A stretch of 64,000 nucleotides of DNA from Linnemannia hyalina (lineage: Eukaryota > Mortierellomycota > Mortierellomycetes > Mortierellales > Mortierellaceae). The translations under genes were made by a program, and so were the position numbers. The stretch covers positions 2,681,501 to 2,745,500 of the forward strand of contig JAHRHY010000002.1 in assembly GCA_019671135.1 (NCBI GenBank), read 5' to 3'. The notes under the pieces are model-generated. The model was not told the origin of the DNA. It saw only the letters and a program-made list of their open reading frames with translations, and ran no database searches. This document shows, one piece after another, positions 32,180-43,433 of the stretch (within the stretch, counting starts at the first letter, position 1; every line of letters starts with the position of its first letter).

Positions 32180-34040
32180 TGCCTGAACTGATCGATAACC
32201 AGCGAAAAGGCGGCGAGGACTCGACTCCGTCAGGAAAGAACTCTGTCTGTTCCAACGACGGCCAATGTGTGAGCATCCAATCGTCTCCCATGCACCCATC
32301 GTCACACTCATCTCACCTGTATCAGCATACACCGAACCACGCAGGACTTTCAACTTCCTCAATCCGCACAGATGGCGAAGATACCTCAGTCGTCCAATCA
32401 ATCTGTTGCCAAGACTGAACATCGCTGGAAATCGATCAAAAGTGCACTTCAATCGATTGAATGTGGGTGGAGTATGCTCTTATCCCGTTATCGTGTGCGA
32501 TACAACTCCTGCAACTCAGTCAGTTTGCCTATTCGCACGTTGAACATCTCCAGCTGGGCAAAGATGGTCCACTACACCTCCGAATGAACGACTTATACTT
32601 CCCGATGATGGTATGGGACAGTGTTGTTACCAAGATCAAACAATCTCTGGGTGATATCGTCGATGGCGAGTGCGAGAGATTGAATGCTAGTGCAGACCCA
32701 AGGAAACTCGATTACATCGGACAATTGGAAACCAAGGTGGAGCCGTTGATAAAATCGTCCACCATATGATGATGGCTGACCTCAAGCTGAAACAACGCGC
32801 CGCACGTCACTAATATCAATTGAATGGCTTTACTTTCGAGAAAACTGCATCCTGGAAGATAAGCTGTGCCAGAGTAGAGGAATGCCGCAGATGAATTGAA
32901 CTCACAACACTCTTGTCCTTTGCTTATGTCGACTTTAAGATGCAGAATTGTTCCATATGCTTCTCTTGCAATACCTTTATGGTGGGAACAAGAACACCAT
33001 TGTTCGGATAATGCGGGCTGTTGAGGTTGAACATACCTAGATACTCCGAAGAATCGAACGCCAAGTTTTTTTATCCTTGGCAAGTCGTCGCGATAGTCCT
33101 GCTGATGGCGTAGGCGTCCAGATCGTAATGCAGCAGAGGAAGTTTCTGAGGCCGAATGCGGGGACACTGCTTGAAGAGACAGCAGATTTCGTTCAACATG
33201 AGAGCGTCCTCCATCATGTCCCATATCCAGAGCTCCGTTAGATGAGTAAGAGGCGTCAGGTTTCAAAGAATGTCCTCCACTTTGGATATTCTGAACAAAG
33301 TACCGGCACTATCATAGTCCCATGACCGCCGGGACTCGAGTGGTCCTGTCAGGTATATCTTGATGACGTTCGGAACTTGACCAGTGCAGAATGGACGGCA
33401 AAGAGCTTGGGGTTCTGGAGGGACGGCGGCAGATAGAAAAATATCATTGACTTTAGGTCAGTCGAACCGATGAAAAGATGGAGGACCAGTTGTGTCAGAC
33501 GTGCCAGGTTGTGAATGAGGTGCTTGTTCCTGATAGCCACGTGGCTCGGAGTCACACCCCCCAACTGTGGATTGATCTGAAGGATCCAGTAAATCTGAGA
33601 CAGGGTCGTGCCGGGATGCTGAGGGTAGAGCATGATGTTAGATACAGATCCTGGTGAAGAAAGTTGTTGAGTCGGGTCAAGAAGGTCATACGCTGCAAAT
33701 GGATCAATGGCTGTAAGAGACTGCGTTCCATGGGTGAGACCCATCGAGGTGTCCTGACGCACCAATAATCGTACGCCTGTCGTTCATAGGAAAGGTGGAC
33801 ACAGTTGTGGTAGAAGGTCTGTTCGGGCCAGGTCATATGTAAGTGGCGGACATCCTGAGTGCTTCTAGAGAGTAACAGCGTCGCGTCGGTTGAGTTGAAT
33901 AATTTGTGTCGCAGGGGATGGTATCGGAGGCCCAAATGTGAGAACAGCAAAGGTTGAAAGGCATCATGGGTTGAAAGATGTCGAACCTGTGAGGTATGGT
34001 TAGAGCATGATGACCAGCTCGGGCTATCCAAAGGACTTTT
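32180..34040 (-). pseudogene. Decayed F-box/leucine-rich-repeat-like gene
   Basis: Read right to left on the minus strand, protein-like pieces appear in changing frames. FSHLGLRYHPLRHKLFNS and RHLHMTWPEQTFYHNCVHLS lie near 33.8-34.0 kb. Next are ILQINPQLGGVTPSHVAIRN and HLIHNLARLTQLVLHLFIGS (about 33.45-33.6 kb), then LNEICCLFKQCPRIRPQKLP (about 33.15-33.2 kb). QLEMFNVRIGKLTELQEL follows near 32.55 kb. The relic ends with RLRYLRHLCGLRKLKVLRGS (about 32.4 kb) and DDWMLTHWPSLEQTEFFPDG (about 32.25 kb). The Leu-spaced pieces and the closing 'HWP-LE...FF' element match F-box/LRR-type proteins that are numerous in Mortierella-like fungi (from general knowledge). Frameshifts and stops between nearly every piece argue for an old pseudogene. 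The exact ends are uncertain. Confidence 0.5.
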
Positions 34041-35498
34041 TGTGTGCTGGCTGCGCGATGGAAGTGTGGGTGAAGTATGTTGAGAGGTGATGATGCATGA
34101 ATGAAGGCTGGAGAACGAATGAAAGTTGGTGCATCAATGAATGAGAGGGATTTGACCGTTGGTCTTTTCATTATTTCAATTTTGGTGGCAACCAGGAGCA
34201 AGCCTGACAATCAATGTGTGGCATTTGACTCCATCAGAGCTAATTAGCCCTTTTCTTTCTTTGTCCTGATGGCAACAATGAGAAAAGAAACTGTGTACCA
34301 GGCTTGCACTGTGGTCGATCATCCAAGGGCAAGGTCTCTCTCACTCTTTCGTTCAAGCGACGGTCAGCTTGCAAGCCATTTTTTCATTTCCAAAGCTGTC
34401 GATAGCGAATGTTTTTCGTCACATGACGTGTTATTGCTACCAATGGTCAAAGGGCATAGCTCGTATCGTGGAAGAAAGGTGCTTTTCCAGACACTCGCAG
34501 GCAAGCGCGTAAAACAGCGAAATGGCCACCAGAAGCTAAGCCACTCCAAATCACCACATATACTCCTCGAGCGGATAAAATGAGATCCGAGTGGTAAAAA
34601 GATGGGCATTGATGGACACTCGTGCATGAAACCCGGAGCAAGAGAGAGAGAGAGAGAGTGATAAAAGGCATCGATGTTTGTTGTTTGACGATGACCTGAT
34701 CTTGCACCACACCCTTGCATTGATTCATGAGCATGATTATCGATGCCATTCGACGAAGAGAAAGAGAAAGTGAAGCCAGGAATATTCGATATGGGAGGGA
34801 GGGGAGGGGAGGCCATCTTGGTTCTTCATGGTCGGGGGCACCAATTGTATTTTGGCTGGTGGACAGCAAGTCCAGCAGGCAACAGACAAAATCACATGGG
34901 ATAGAAGAGAAGGAAGATGTACGACGATGGAGGTACGGAGCCCAATGAGAATTGACACAAATTTGTGGAGAAGCGCAGAAAGGACACAGAGAAGAAAAAT
35001 GCCCACGGAAAGCCTGTCGATTTTCGATCGAGGAGGAAAGGAAAGAAAGGGGTGAGCGAGTGCTTTTGTTGATATCTGAGACTCAGAAGAGTGAGATGAG
35101 GGTGAGTGAGTGCATGTGTAAGTGGGAGGGGTCCCTGGTTTAGTCGTTCGTTGGCAGGGACTGTTCTTTTGAGCATGAGAGAGATGAAGAACGTTCCCAC
35201 ACGGATTATCGTGTAAGTGTTGAATGGGTTCATTTGCATGGTTCTGGCACGCAAATCAAAACAAACATAGATACCACAATAATCATGCGTGAGAGATTCT
35301 TTCCCGGCCCTTGCTTCATTCTTTCTCAAATACTCCTTCTTTGTTCTCTCTCCTCTTTTTCTTTTCTTCTTCTTTCACTCCTCATTCCTCATTCCTCCAT
35401 TCAAACAAACTCTCTCCGCCTCCATCCCCTTCCATCTCACTTAATTTGTTTGTAGTATCCCTTTCTCCCTTTCTTTTTCTGCACACTCACACACAAGT
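34041..35498. other. Intergenic and 5' leader region of acyl-CoA oxidase
   Basis: Holds a GA repeat (34643-34660) and, from about 35310 to 35498, a strongly pyrimidine-rich strip (runs of CTCTT/CTTCTT) leading to the acyl-CoA oxidase ATG. This is probably promoter and 5' UTR. No gene seen. Confidence 0.5.
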
Positions 35499-38123
35499 AT
35501 GACCGGACTCAACTTCTCTGCTGCTGACGTCGGCAAGGTCGCCCGTGTCCTCGCTAACGATAACCACGAGCACCGTCGCCAGATGCTCGACTTCGTCGCC
35601 AAGGACCCCATCTATATCCCCCGCTACGACATCTCCCTCGAGGCTAAGCGCGAGCTCGCCCTTCAGCGTCTCCGTCGTCTCGCCCACGAGGGTTACATCT
35701 CCGTCATGGACTTTGAGAAGAACCCCCTCCGCGTCTTCTCTGCCCATGAGATTGCCGGCATGATCGACGGCAGCATGGGTACCAAGGTAGCCCTTCACAC
35801 CTTTTGTTGCAAGTGGAAGTCTTTGTTTGCCAATGTGTCATGAATACATGAAGCATTGTTTTTCACTCACACTCTTCTTTATTTGACGCTATGGACATCA
35901 ACAACGACAATTCTCAATCGATCAGATGACTGTCCAATGGAACCTGTTCGGAGGCACCGTCATCAAGCTGGGAACTGAGAGACACCGCAACCTGTTGCCC
36001 AAGATCGACGACATGTCGTCCATCGGATGCTTCGGTCTGACCGAGCTGGGCTACGGTAACAACGCCGTCGAGATGGAGACCACTGCCTACTATGTAAGGT
36101 TTCTTCCCTTCTCTCTCCACACTTTTGTACTTTTTTATTTGAGCGATGATGACGAGAGGTTGCTAACCATGGTTGTGTAACCCCTTTATTTTTTATTATT
36201 CCTTTCACCGGATCAATTTCTTGCCTTGCATCTCGATATTGTTGTTGTTCATGAATAGATCCCCGAGACACACGAGTGGGAGGTCCATACCCCCTCTGTC
36301 AAGGCCCAGAAGTACTGGATCACCAACGTAAGTGCACCTTCCCCCTTCATGACCCCGCATGTCTATCCCCCCGTGGGCTATTTGTGCTCAGATCTCGTGG
36401 ACATGTGAGAGAGAGTCTGGATTGGATTTTTTAAGTTTTCATTCGCTCTGTCAATAACATCTCGACACAAACGTCAACCTCTCTCTTTCATAAATATTGT
36501 AGTCGGCTGTTCACGCCAAGTGGTGCGTTGTTTTCGCCCAGACCTTTGTCGGAGGCAAGGACGAAGGTGTCAACGCCATCTTGGTCCGCATCCGCGAGGA
36601 AGACATGACCCCCTCCAAGGGCGTCCGCATCGAGGATATGGGTGTCAAGTTCGGCTGCAACGGTGTCGACAACGGCAAACTCTTCTTCGAGAAGGTCCGC
36701 GTCCCCGCCGAGAACATCCTCAACAAGTACTCGGACATCTCCAAAGATGGAAAGTTCTCTTCCGTCATCAACAGCCGCCGTGGGTATGTGAGAAAGAGAC
36801 GTGGCGAAAAATGACATGGATGTTTTTGTTACTCTGTCATCGTCATTGTCAAAAGGTGTCCAAGTATTGATGCGACTATCTTTCCCGTTTGCATTGCATA
36901 ATAGTCGCTTCCTCAAGGTCGCGGATCAGTTGTTGTCGGGACGTTTGGCAATTGCCTCCCTTTGCCAGGGTGGTTCCAAGGTCTGCTTGGCCATTGCCTT
37001 CCGCTACGCCAACAGCCGTCTCTGCGTCGGACCCAGTGGCAAGAGGTAAGACAACCTTTTGAGCTTGTCACAAGAATCATCAATGTATATTGCCCCTCCA
37101 TTGTTCAATGATTGATTGTTCATCATTTCCTATCTCTACTATAGTGATACTCCTATCATGGTCTACCAGCTTCAGCAGAAGGCATTGTTGCCCTTGTTCG
37201 CCTCAACTGTCTGCTTGAACATTGGATTGAACTACTGCAAGGAGCGTTGGGCTGCTGCCTCGTTGAAGCAGAACCCCTCGGATGCCGATGAAGTTGTCCG
37301 TCTCTGCTGCGTCATCAAGCCTTTGGTTACCTGGAACAACGAGCGTGTTGCCACCACCTGCCGTGAGCGTTGCGGTGGTCAGGGTTACCTCTCTGTCAAC
37401 CGTTTCGGTCAGTTCATTGCCTTCTCTCATGCCGGTATGACCGCTGAGGGAGACAACAGTGTCTTGATGCAGAAGGTTGCCAAGGAGTTGGTTACCATGC
37501 TCCAGAAGGGTCAGTTGAACTTTAACCATGTCGCCAACCCCAAGGATGCTGCCTCCTGGGATATTACTTCTCTGGACTCCCTCTACAAGCTCTTCCAGCT
37601 CCGCGAGGCTGGTCTCTTCAAGGAGCTTGCGTCTGCTATGCAGACCAAGATTGGTGGCGGCAAGCCCTTGTTCGAGGTCTGGATGGGCGAGGAATCCGAC
37701 ACCATCCAGGCTGCTGCCAAGGCCTACGGTGAGCGCATCTGCTTCGAGCAGACACTCAAGGCAATCGCCTCCGTCACCGGCGGTGCCAAGGCCATCTTGG
37801 AGACTTTGTTGCGTCTCTGGGGATTGTCGACGGTCGACCAGTACTTGGCCTGGTACATGACCCGCGGCTTGGTCTCGCAGCAGACGGCCCTCAAGGTGCC
37901 CCAGCACGTCCGTGATGTCGTTGCCCTCGTTGGTCAGAACTCTTTGGCAATGTCCGATATCTTGGGCGTTGACGAGCGTATAATCTTTGCCCCCATTGCC
38001 GGTGGTTCTGGCGGATGGGAGGTCTATAACGAGATTGATAACAAGGGTGAGTTGATGGCCCATAACGAGCTCGAAACCAAGGGTTTCTCTGCCCATAACG
38101 CCTACGGCGCCTCCAAGCTGTAA
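35499..38123 (+). CDS. Peroxisomal acyl-CoA oxidase
   Basis: Six exons: 35499-35786, 35926-36093, 36259-36327, 36503-36783, 36905-37045, 37145-38123, giving 641 residues. [20 protein letters not shown] is the flavin/substrate contact region of acyl-CoA oxidases. [22 protein letters not shown] and [20 protein letters not shown] follow the family order. [16 protein letters not shown] and [15 protein letters not shown] include the candidate catalytic Glu of the EGDN motif. The protein ends GASKL, a perfect PTS1 peroxisomal signal. The enzyme oxidises acyl-CoA to trans-2-enoyl-CoA with FAD, making hydrogen peroxide, the first step of peroxisomal beta-oxidation. The segment [20 protein letters not shown] differs in detail from yeast Pox1 types. 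The GC-rich, codon-biased exons suggest high expression. Confidence 0.92.
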
Positions 38124-38715
38124 ATAGTCATTTTTCTTTCTTCCCTCTGTTTTGATAGCAACCTTCGAATGTAGTTCATTTGTTCAAATACTTCTTTCCA
38201 TGAAAACCATGGTAGTTCGGGTATATTTTCGCCGAGTTGGTGGGCTGACTTTTTTTTTGTTCAACTGGGCGTGGAGCAAGGCGGTGCCTTAAAATCGAAA
38301 AGCATGTGTGAATCTGATCGTGGCAACAGAACTGTGAGCAAAAAAAAAAAAAAAAAAAAGGACAACTTCCCGATCACACATGTCCTCTGGCTCTCATAAT
38401 CGTGCAGATGGCCAGTCAGGGTCAAAGTCAACGTCTGAGGCAGGCTAGAGGTGGATCGTAAAAGAAAGTGTTGATGAACCATGGGACCTTTCTTATTCTT
38501 GCTGTTCATTGATTTTTTTTTATTTGAATGGATATTATGCTGAGTGGGATACGTTGTGGTTGATGGTTGTGAATGTCAAAGGGAAAGAAGAGAATGTCCC
38601 GTTGTAGTCGTGTGATGAGGGTGATGGCAGATGAAGGAGTGAGGGGCAGAGATAGAAAGTGGGACACCAGGTCTATTTTGTTGATCTCTTCAGTCCCTGC
38701 TTATGTTTCTTTCTC
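38124..38715. other. Intergenic, 592 bp, between convergent genes
   Basis: 3' flanks of acyl-CoA oxidase and the acyltransferase gene. It includes a run of 20 A at 38340-38359. No gene seen. Confidence 0.5.
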
Positions 38716-40677
38716 TTAATCCTTGAGTGTCCTCCTCTTCTTGACAGAAGCCTCGTCCTGAGGTGCTGTCGCCGTCGTCTTGCCGACAGTTGCTGCCGCT
38801 GGACTCGTTGCTGGCGAAGAAGAAGGTGATGTGCGGTCCATCTCCTTGAGGTGCTTCAACATCAAGTCGCGGGTCTTCTCCATGAGGTCGTTCACATCAT
38901 CAGCAGTCAATCCTGTGGTGGGGATAGGGTCCAGGACACGGATCTCGAGCTCTCCACCAGGGAATGAGCGCTTGGACGAGTCGTAGATGTGAGAGTAGCC
39001 CTCGGAAATGATGGGGAGGATGGGAAGCTGAGCTTGGATGGCGAGGTGGAAGGCACCCTTCTTGAAGGGGAGGAGGTCAGCCTTGTCCAGACGAGAGCGA
39101 GTTCCCTCAGGGAAGATCCAGATTCCAGACTAAAGGGTTGAACAAAAAAAAAAAGGTACCATCACGGAGATATAGAGTGTATGGGTTAGAAATCAAAGCA
39201 GGTTTTTTTCCCGTGATGTTGTTGCTCATGCTGATGAGGGCGGTGATATACATACGTTGTGCTTCTTCATGTCGGCGATAGCATGGGTGGTGGACTCGAT
39301 AGCCTTCTTATGGTTCTTGCGATCAATGAAGATGGCATTGCTCAGCTTCACTATAAACACGAAAACGTAAGATGCGAGATAGAGATAGAGGGAGGTTGGT
39401 CAATGCGAGAACTCTGCAAGACACTCATCAGAGATGGAGAATGAGAATGATCAGGGCTGATTGTCGATTTCTGTTGTTCTATGCAGATATTTGTTGTCGG
39501 CCTCCTACGGAAAACATGTTGCCGTTGTTGTTGTTGACAGTTGACAATTCCTGATCCACGACTACGGTTGCTGTTGTCTCTGAGGGTCGGACCTTGGTGA
39601 CCCCGACGGATTTCAATCCTTATCGCTCACATGCTATTGCTGTAGATCCCGTTTCATTCTGTCCTGCTGTCGTTGCGGCAAGGACAAAACTGGCTCCTGT
39701 TATGCAAAGTATCGTAGTATTCCTGACTCTTGCTCTACTTCGACCAAGGGGTCCGAATTCCCATTGCTGTTCTTACTCGTCCAGTAGATGGGTAACTCTG
39801 TGCCTGTTTATCGAATTGTTGCTGGAGGCTTTAGGAGATTCTATGGCAATACATTCTTCCTGAAAAGATGTGCTAGTCCTGTGCGACGGTCGTGTCTGCC
39901 TGTGCCCTTGTCAATTTTTCCTTGTCCTTGTCAATTTTTTTCTCTTTGAGATCTGCCCAACAGACACTATCATCGCCACCATATTCATTGTCACGCGAGA
40001 TACTGTGTGTGTGTCCCAAGGTATAATTGCAATGCATAACAAAAAAAAACGAACAACTTACTAAAGATACCGAGGAATGGAAAGTAAAGGAGCTCCTTCT
40101 TGGCCATGACGACGCAGTGCTTGGGGAAGACAGCTCCGAGGACCATCATATCCATCGAAGATTGGTGGTTACAGACAACAATAGCAGGGTAGTTATCAAG
40201 CTTCTCCTCGCCCACGATCTTGTAGGTGACACCGCACGGTCCGGCAGCAAGAATGCCGAAGAATCTCGAGACGACATAGTTGATGATGTAGCGCTTATTG
40301 ACGAGCGCACAGGCGATGGAAATGAAGCAGCCTGCGACGGACATGATCAGGGTGGAGATTAGGACGACAGTGCATTTTGCGAGGAATTGGGCCTTTTGGG
40401 GGAGGACAGCCAGGATCTTTGGGAGGACGAGGAAGTAGAAGAGCGGGATGCCGATCGCCGCCTGGAGGTATGTTACTATTTGTTGTTGTTGAAAGAGAGA
40501 AAGGTGTCAGTTGTTGTTGTCACAGAGTCGCTGACTGGTTGGTGAGAGGGAGTGGTTGCATGCAGGGCTGAGTTGAGATGAGGAGGAGGAAGAGGTGAGG
40601 TTGACGTTGTTGAATGGAATGTAAGTTGTGGTTGTTGTTGTTGTTGTTGTTGTTGTTGGTTGTTTACCTATGGACAT
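38716..40677 (-). CDS. SLC1: 1-acyl-sn-glycerol-3-phosphate acyltransferase (PlsC family)
   Basis: Four exons: 40677-40668 (10 bp), 40475-40062, 39350-39256, 39129-38716, giving 310 residues (yeast Slc1 has 303). The spliced N-terminus MSIVTYLQAAIGIPLFYFLV and LISTLIMSVAGCFISIACALV form membrane helices. Block I is NHQSSMD (NHx4D catalytic pair). FIDRKNHKKAI is block II, IFPEGTRSR is block III and LPILPI is block IV. These order and spacing are standard for lysophosphatidate acyltransferases, which make phosphatidic acid in the ER or lipid droplets. The C-terminal 35 residues are Ser/Ala/Lys-rich. Intron 2 (39351-40061, 711 bp) is much longer than usual for this window, and the 10-bp first exon encodes only MSI plus one base. 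Confidence 0.93.
40625..40660. repeat. (TTG)n microsatellite in acyltransferase intron 1
   Basis: About twelve TTG units on the plus strand, immediately downstream (on the gene strand) of the 10-bp first exon of the acyltransferase gene. Confidence 0.85.
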
Positions 40678-43397
40678 GTCTGATGAGTTCTGTTGCGGAG
40701 GAGAATTGTGGAGTGGAAGGGAGAGGCGAGGTAGTTGTGAAGAGGAAAAAGGGAGAGTAGAGTTGAAGACAAAGGGTGAAGAGGAGAAGGAGAAGAGAGA
40801 GAGTGAGAAAGATAAAGACGGGCGAAGAAGAGAGAATGAGGGGAGGAGAGGAGAAGAAAGGGAGAAGAAGAGAAAGAGGCAAAGCGGAAGAAGATAAAGG
40901 TGTCAGTTCCAGTGTAGGTGATCGATGGTGTTGGCAGGTGTCAAAGAAGAAGACGAGGTCACTAGAAGGGGAAATGGAAGTAGTAAGCGCGAAACCATAA
41001 AAGATTTTCGACACGGGTCTAGCACGCAACTATTTTTTTTTGGGGTGGTTGACCCGCCCCAAAGTATGCAATCCGAGTATGTTACAGAGGACACACACCA
41101 CACACACAGACCACGGGCCACAAACAAGGGGAACATCACAACAACAACAAGAGTGCAAACACACAGGCAGGGACGAATCAATTCTTTGTCATGGACAAAC
41201 ACAGTCATCTCAACCTTTCTCACTCTTCGTTAAACAAACTCTCACATAGACACTTGCACAACAACGCTCATCCCTAAAGCAACTCTTGACCACCAAACTC
41301 TTGATATATTTGTTGAGCTCGGTTGCCATCATCTTTTGTCTCACTCTCTCGCTAGGACTCCGCCATTCCTCTAGGTGTCATTCAGTTCAAAGTAGATGGC
41401 GACACAAACAAAAAATATTTCGTCTTCTTAATGTACCTTGTGTGTAATTGTGTGTGGGTGTCTTGTGAGTGTGTGCGCTTTTAGCTGGTTAGGGTGCTTT
41501 TTTTGGTGGTGCAGAAGGCAGTGGGATGAATTGGTAGGATATCAAGAAGGAAAGAGGTAGGTGCAATTGGAGAAGGAATGTGAACAACAAGGGTGAGTAC
41601 CATCTTATATACCTGTTGTGAGAACGAAGGGACCAGGTTCGTGTGAAAACTGATCAGTCAGCGTACATGTACCAAAACAGGCCCCGAAGTATGTGTCTTT
41701 GACAACAAAAGGGAAAATGAGCAAAGCCCATCCGATCGTCTGTCCGTTCTGCCAACTTCACATGTGCAACGGCAAGCAACAACAATAACCAACGAGCCAA
41801 AAAAAGGTCCGAAAAATAAAAAGAAGAGCATATCGTTCTTAAACGCTGTGCATCCACACCTCGAATGTCTGTTAGCTATATCTCAAGGAAGCAAGCGGGC
41901 AGACAAAGAGAGAACAGAAAAGAAAGAGAAAGGCTCTCAATAACTTCGTTTGCTAGTTTGACAATGTGTAATAATTGGGTTCTTCACACATGTTAGGACT
42001 GCAACTTGGATCCCATCTGGATCCTGCTCTATGTGACCAGGTCTCACCTCCTTTTGGTGACCGCTGACAAAGAAACATTTCAATCACAAACTCAGGCACA
42101 ATCAGCAGGCACATTCACTGGTCTTTGGCCATTGATCAAATCAGACCCTTCTAACCCTCAAGAGAGATACTTTATCTGCTGTGCCTCACACACAACTGAT
42201 GAGGAATGCGGCAAACCTCGTTCTCTCACTCGGCCACCCTTAGTACCCTTTCATCCTTGGCAAAATACGCAACAGTGACAACAGTGGCACCAGTAGTTAA
42301 ACAAAGCGAGTAATGTAGCAGAGTGGGAGAATTGGGGTTGAGAAAAAGAATGGATGCATATTTCAGGGACAAGGTGAGACGAAGCTTGGGGAGGGGGATG
42401 GCGGGTGTGAGTGGCAAAAGAGATAATGCATATGTACAAATTTGGACGAATGATGCTTTGTCAACTCGAATCTGAGCGCAATTATTGCATGGCCATGAAC
42501 ATGTGTCCGGAACACCACTGCTCGTCCCCCTCCCCCCTCCCCAAAAAAAAATAGAAGAGTATGTACTATGCTCGCATCACGTCCACGAGCACGACGCGCC
42601 TATATTCCTAAATATACCATTTCTTCATTACCGATGTGATATGCAGGTCCAGTTATTGCCCATTGCATTAACTCCTTCCTTGAGTGCGAGGCGAGAGTTA
42701 GGGTTAAAACGTGATACGCAAAGAGATGAATACCATCAATACGCGCCGTTCTTTTTTCGACTTCAAGAAGCAGATAGAGAAAAAAGCGAGCGGGCATCAA
42801 AGACTTATCATCACACGACACATCTCTAGCCCACGACCTATCATTTGTTAGAGGTAACGTTTTCCAGCAGAGAACTCGTTTTTTCGTTTGGCTAAGCATT
42901 CATCCTCAGTCTTACATTTTTTTGTTTGGGCCATTCTATCAACTGTCGCTTGTTTCCTTTCAGTGTTGCTCACTGATGCATCCCAATGCCTCTGTCAGCA
43001 ACGTTCGGTACCTGACTTGTTTCCATGCAGACATACCACAAGTAAAAATAATCCAAGCTCGCATTATCGGATTACGCTCACGCATACGATTAGACATTCT
43101 TACACCTTTACTGAACGTTACACGTCTCCATTCTCCTAACATCACCTTTTTGAGGCCTTTTCTATGATCGATCAATGCGCTTATGCCCTGCAGCTAAAAA
43201 AAGCACATTCCAACCAAACTCTCTGGACCCTTTCGATTCCTATCCCCTCACATTGCTCAGGTCTACTTTCATACATGCCTCTGGTTGGCGTTGGTCTTTG
43301 AAGTACAATTTCTTTTTTTTTGCTTTGTTTTTTGATCGATTAAAACGCTCTTGTGTGCATTCGTAAACAATTCTCCAAAAGCGACCCTGCTTTGTTG

Positions 43398-43433
<36 letters not shown>

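Noticed and set aside
31747..32418. 223-codon plus-strand frame
   Set aside because: It overlaps the F-box/LRR relic on the opposite strand and has no recognisable protein signature.
37203..38096. 297-codon open frame antisense to acyl-CoA oxidase
   Set aside because: Shadow of a highly codon-biased exon.
39594..39863. Open frame of 89 codons inside the acyltransferase intron
   Set aside because: Homology of the acyltransferase is continuous across the intron, and this frame has no recognisable content.
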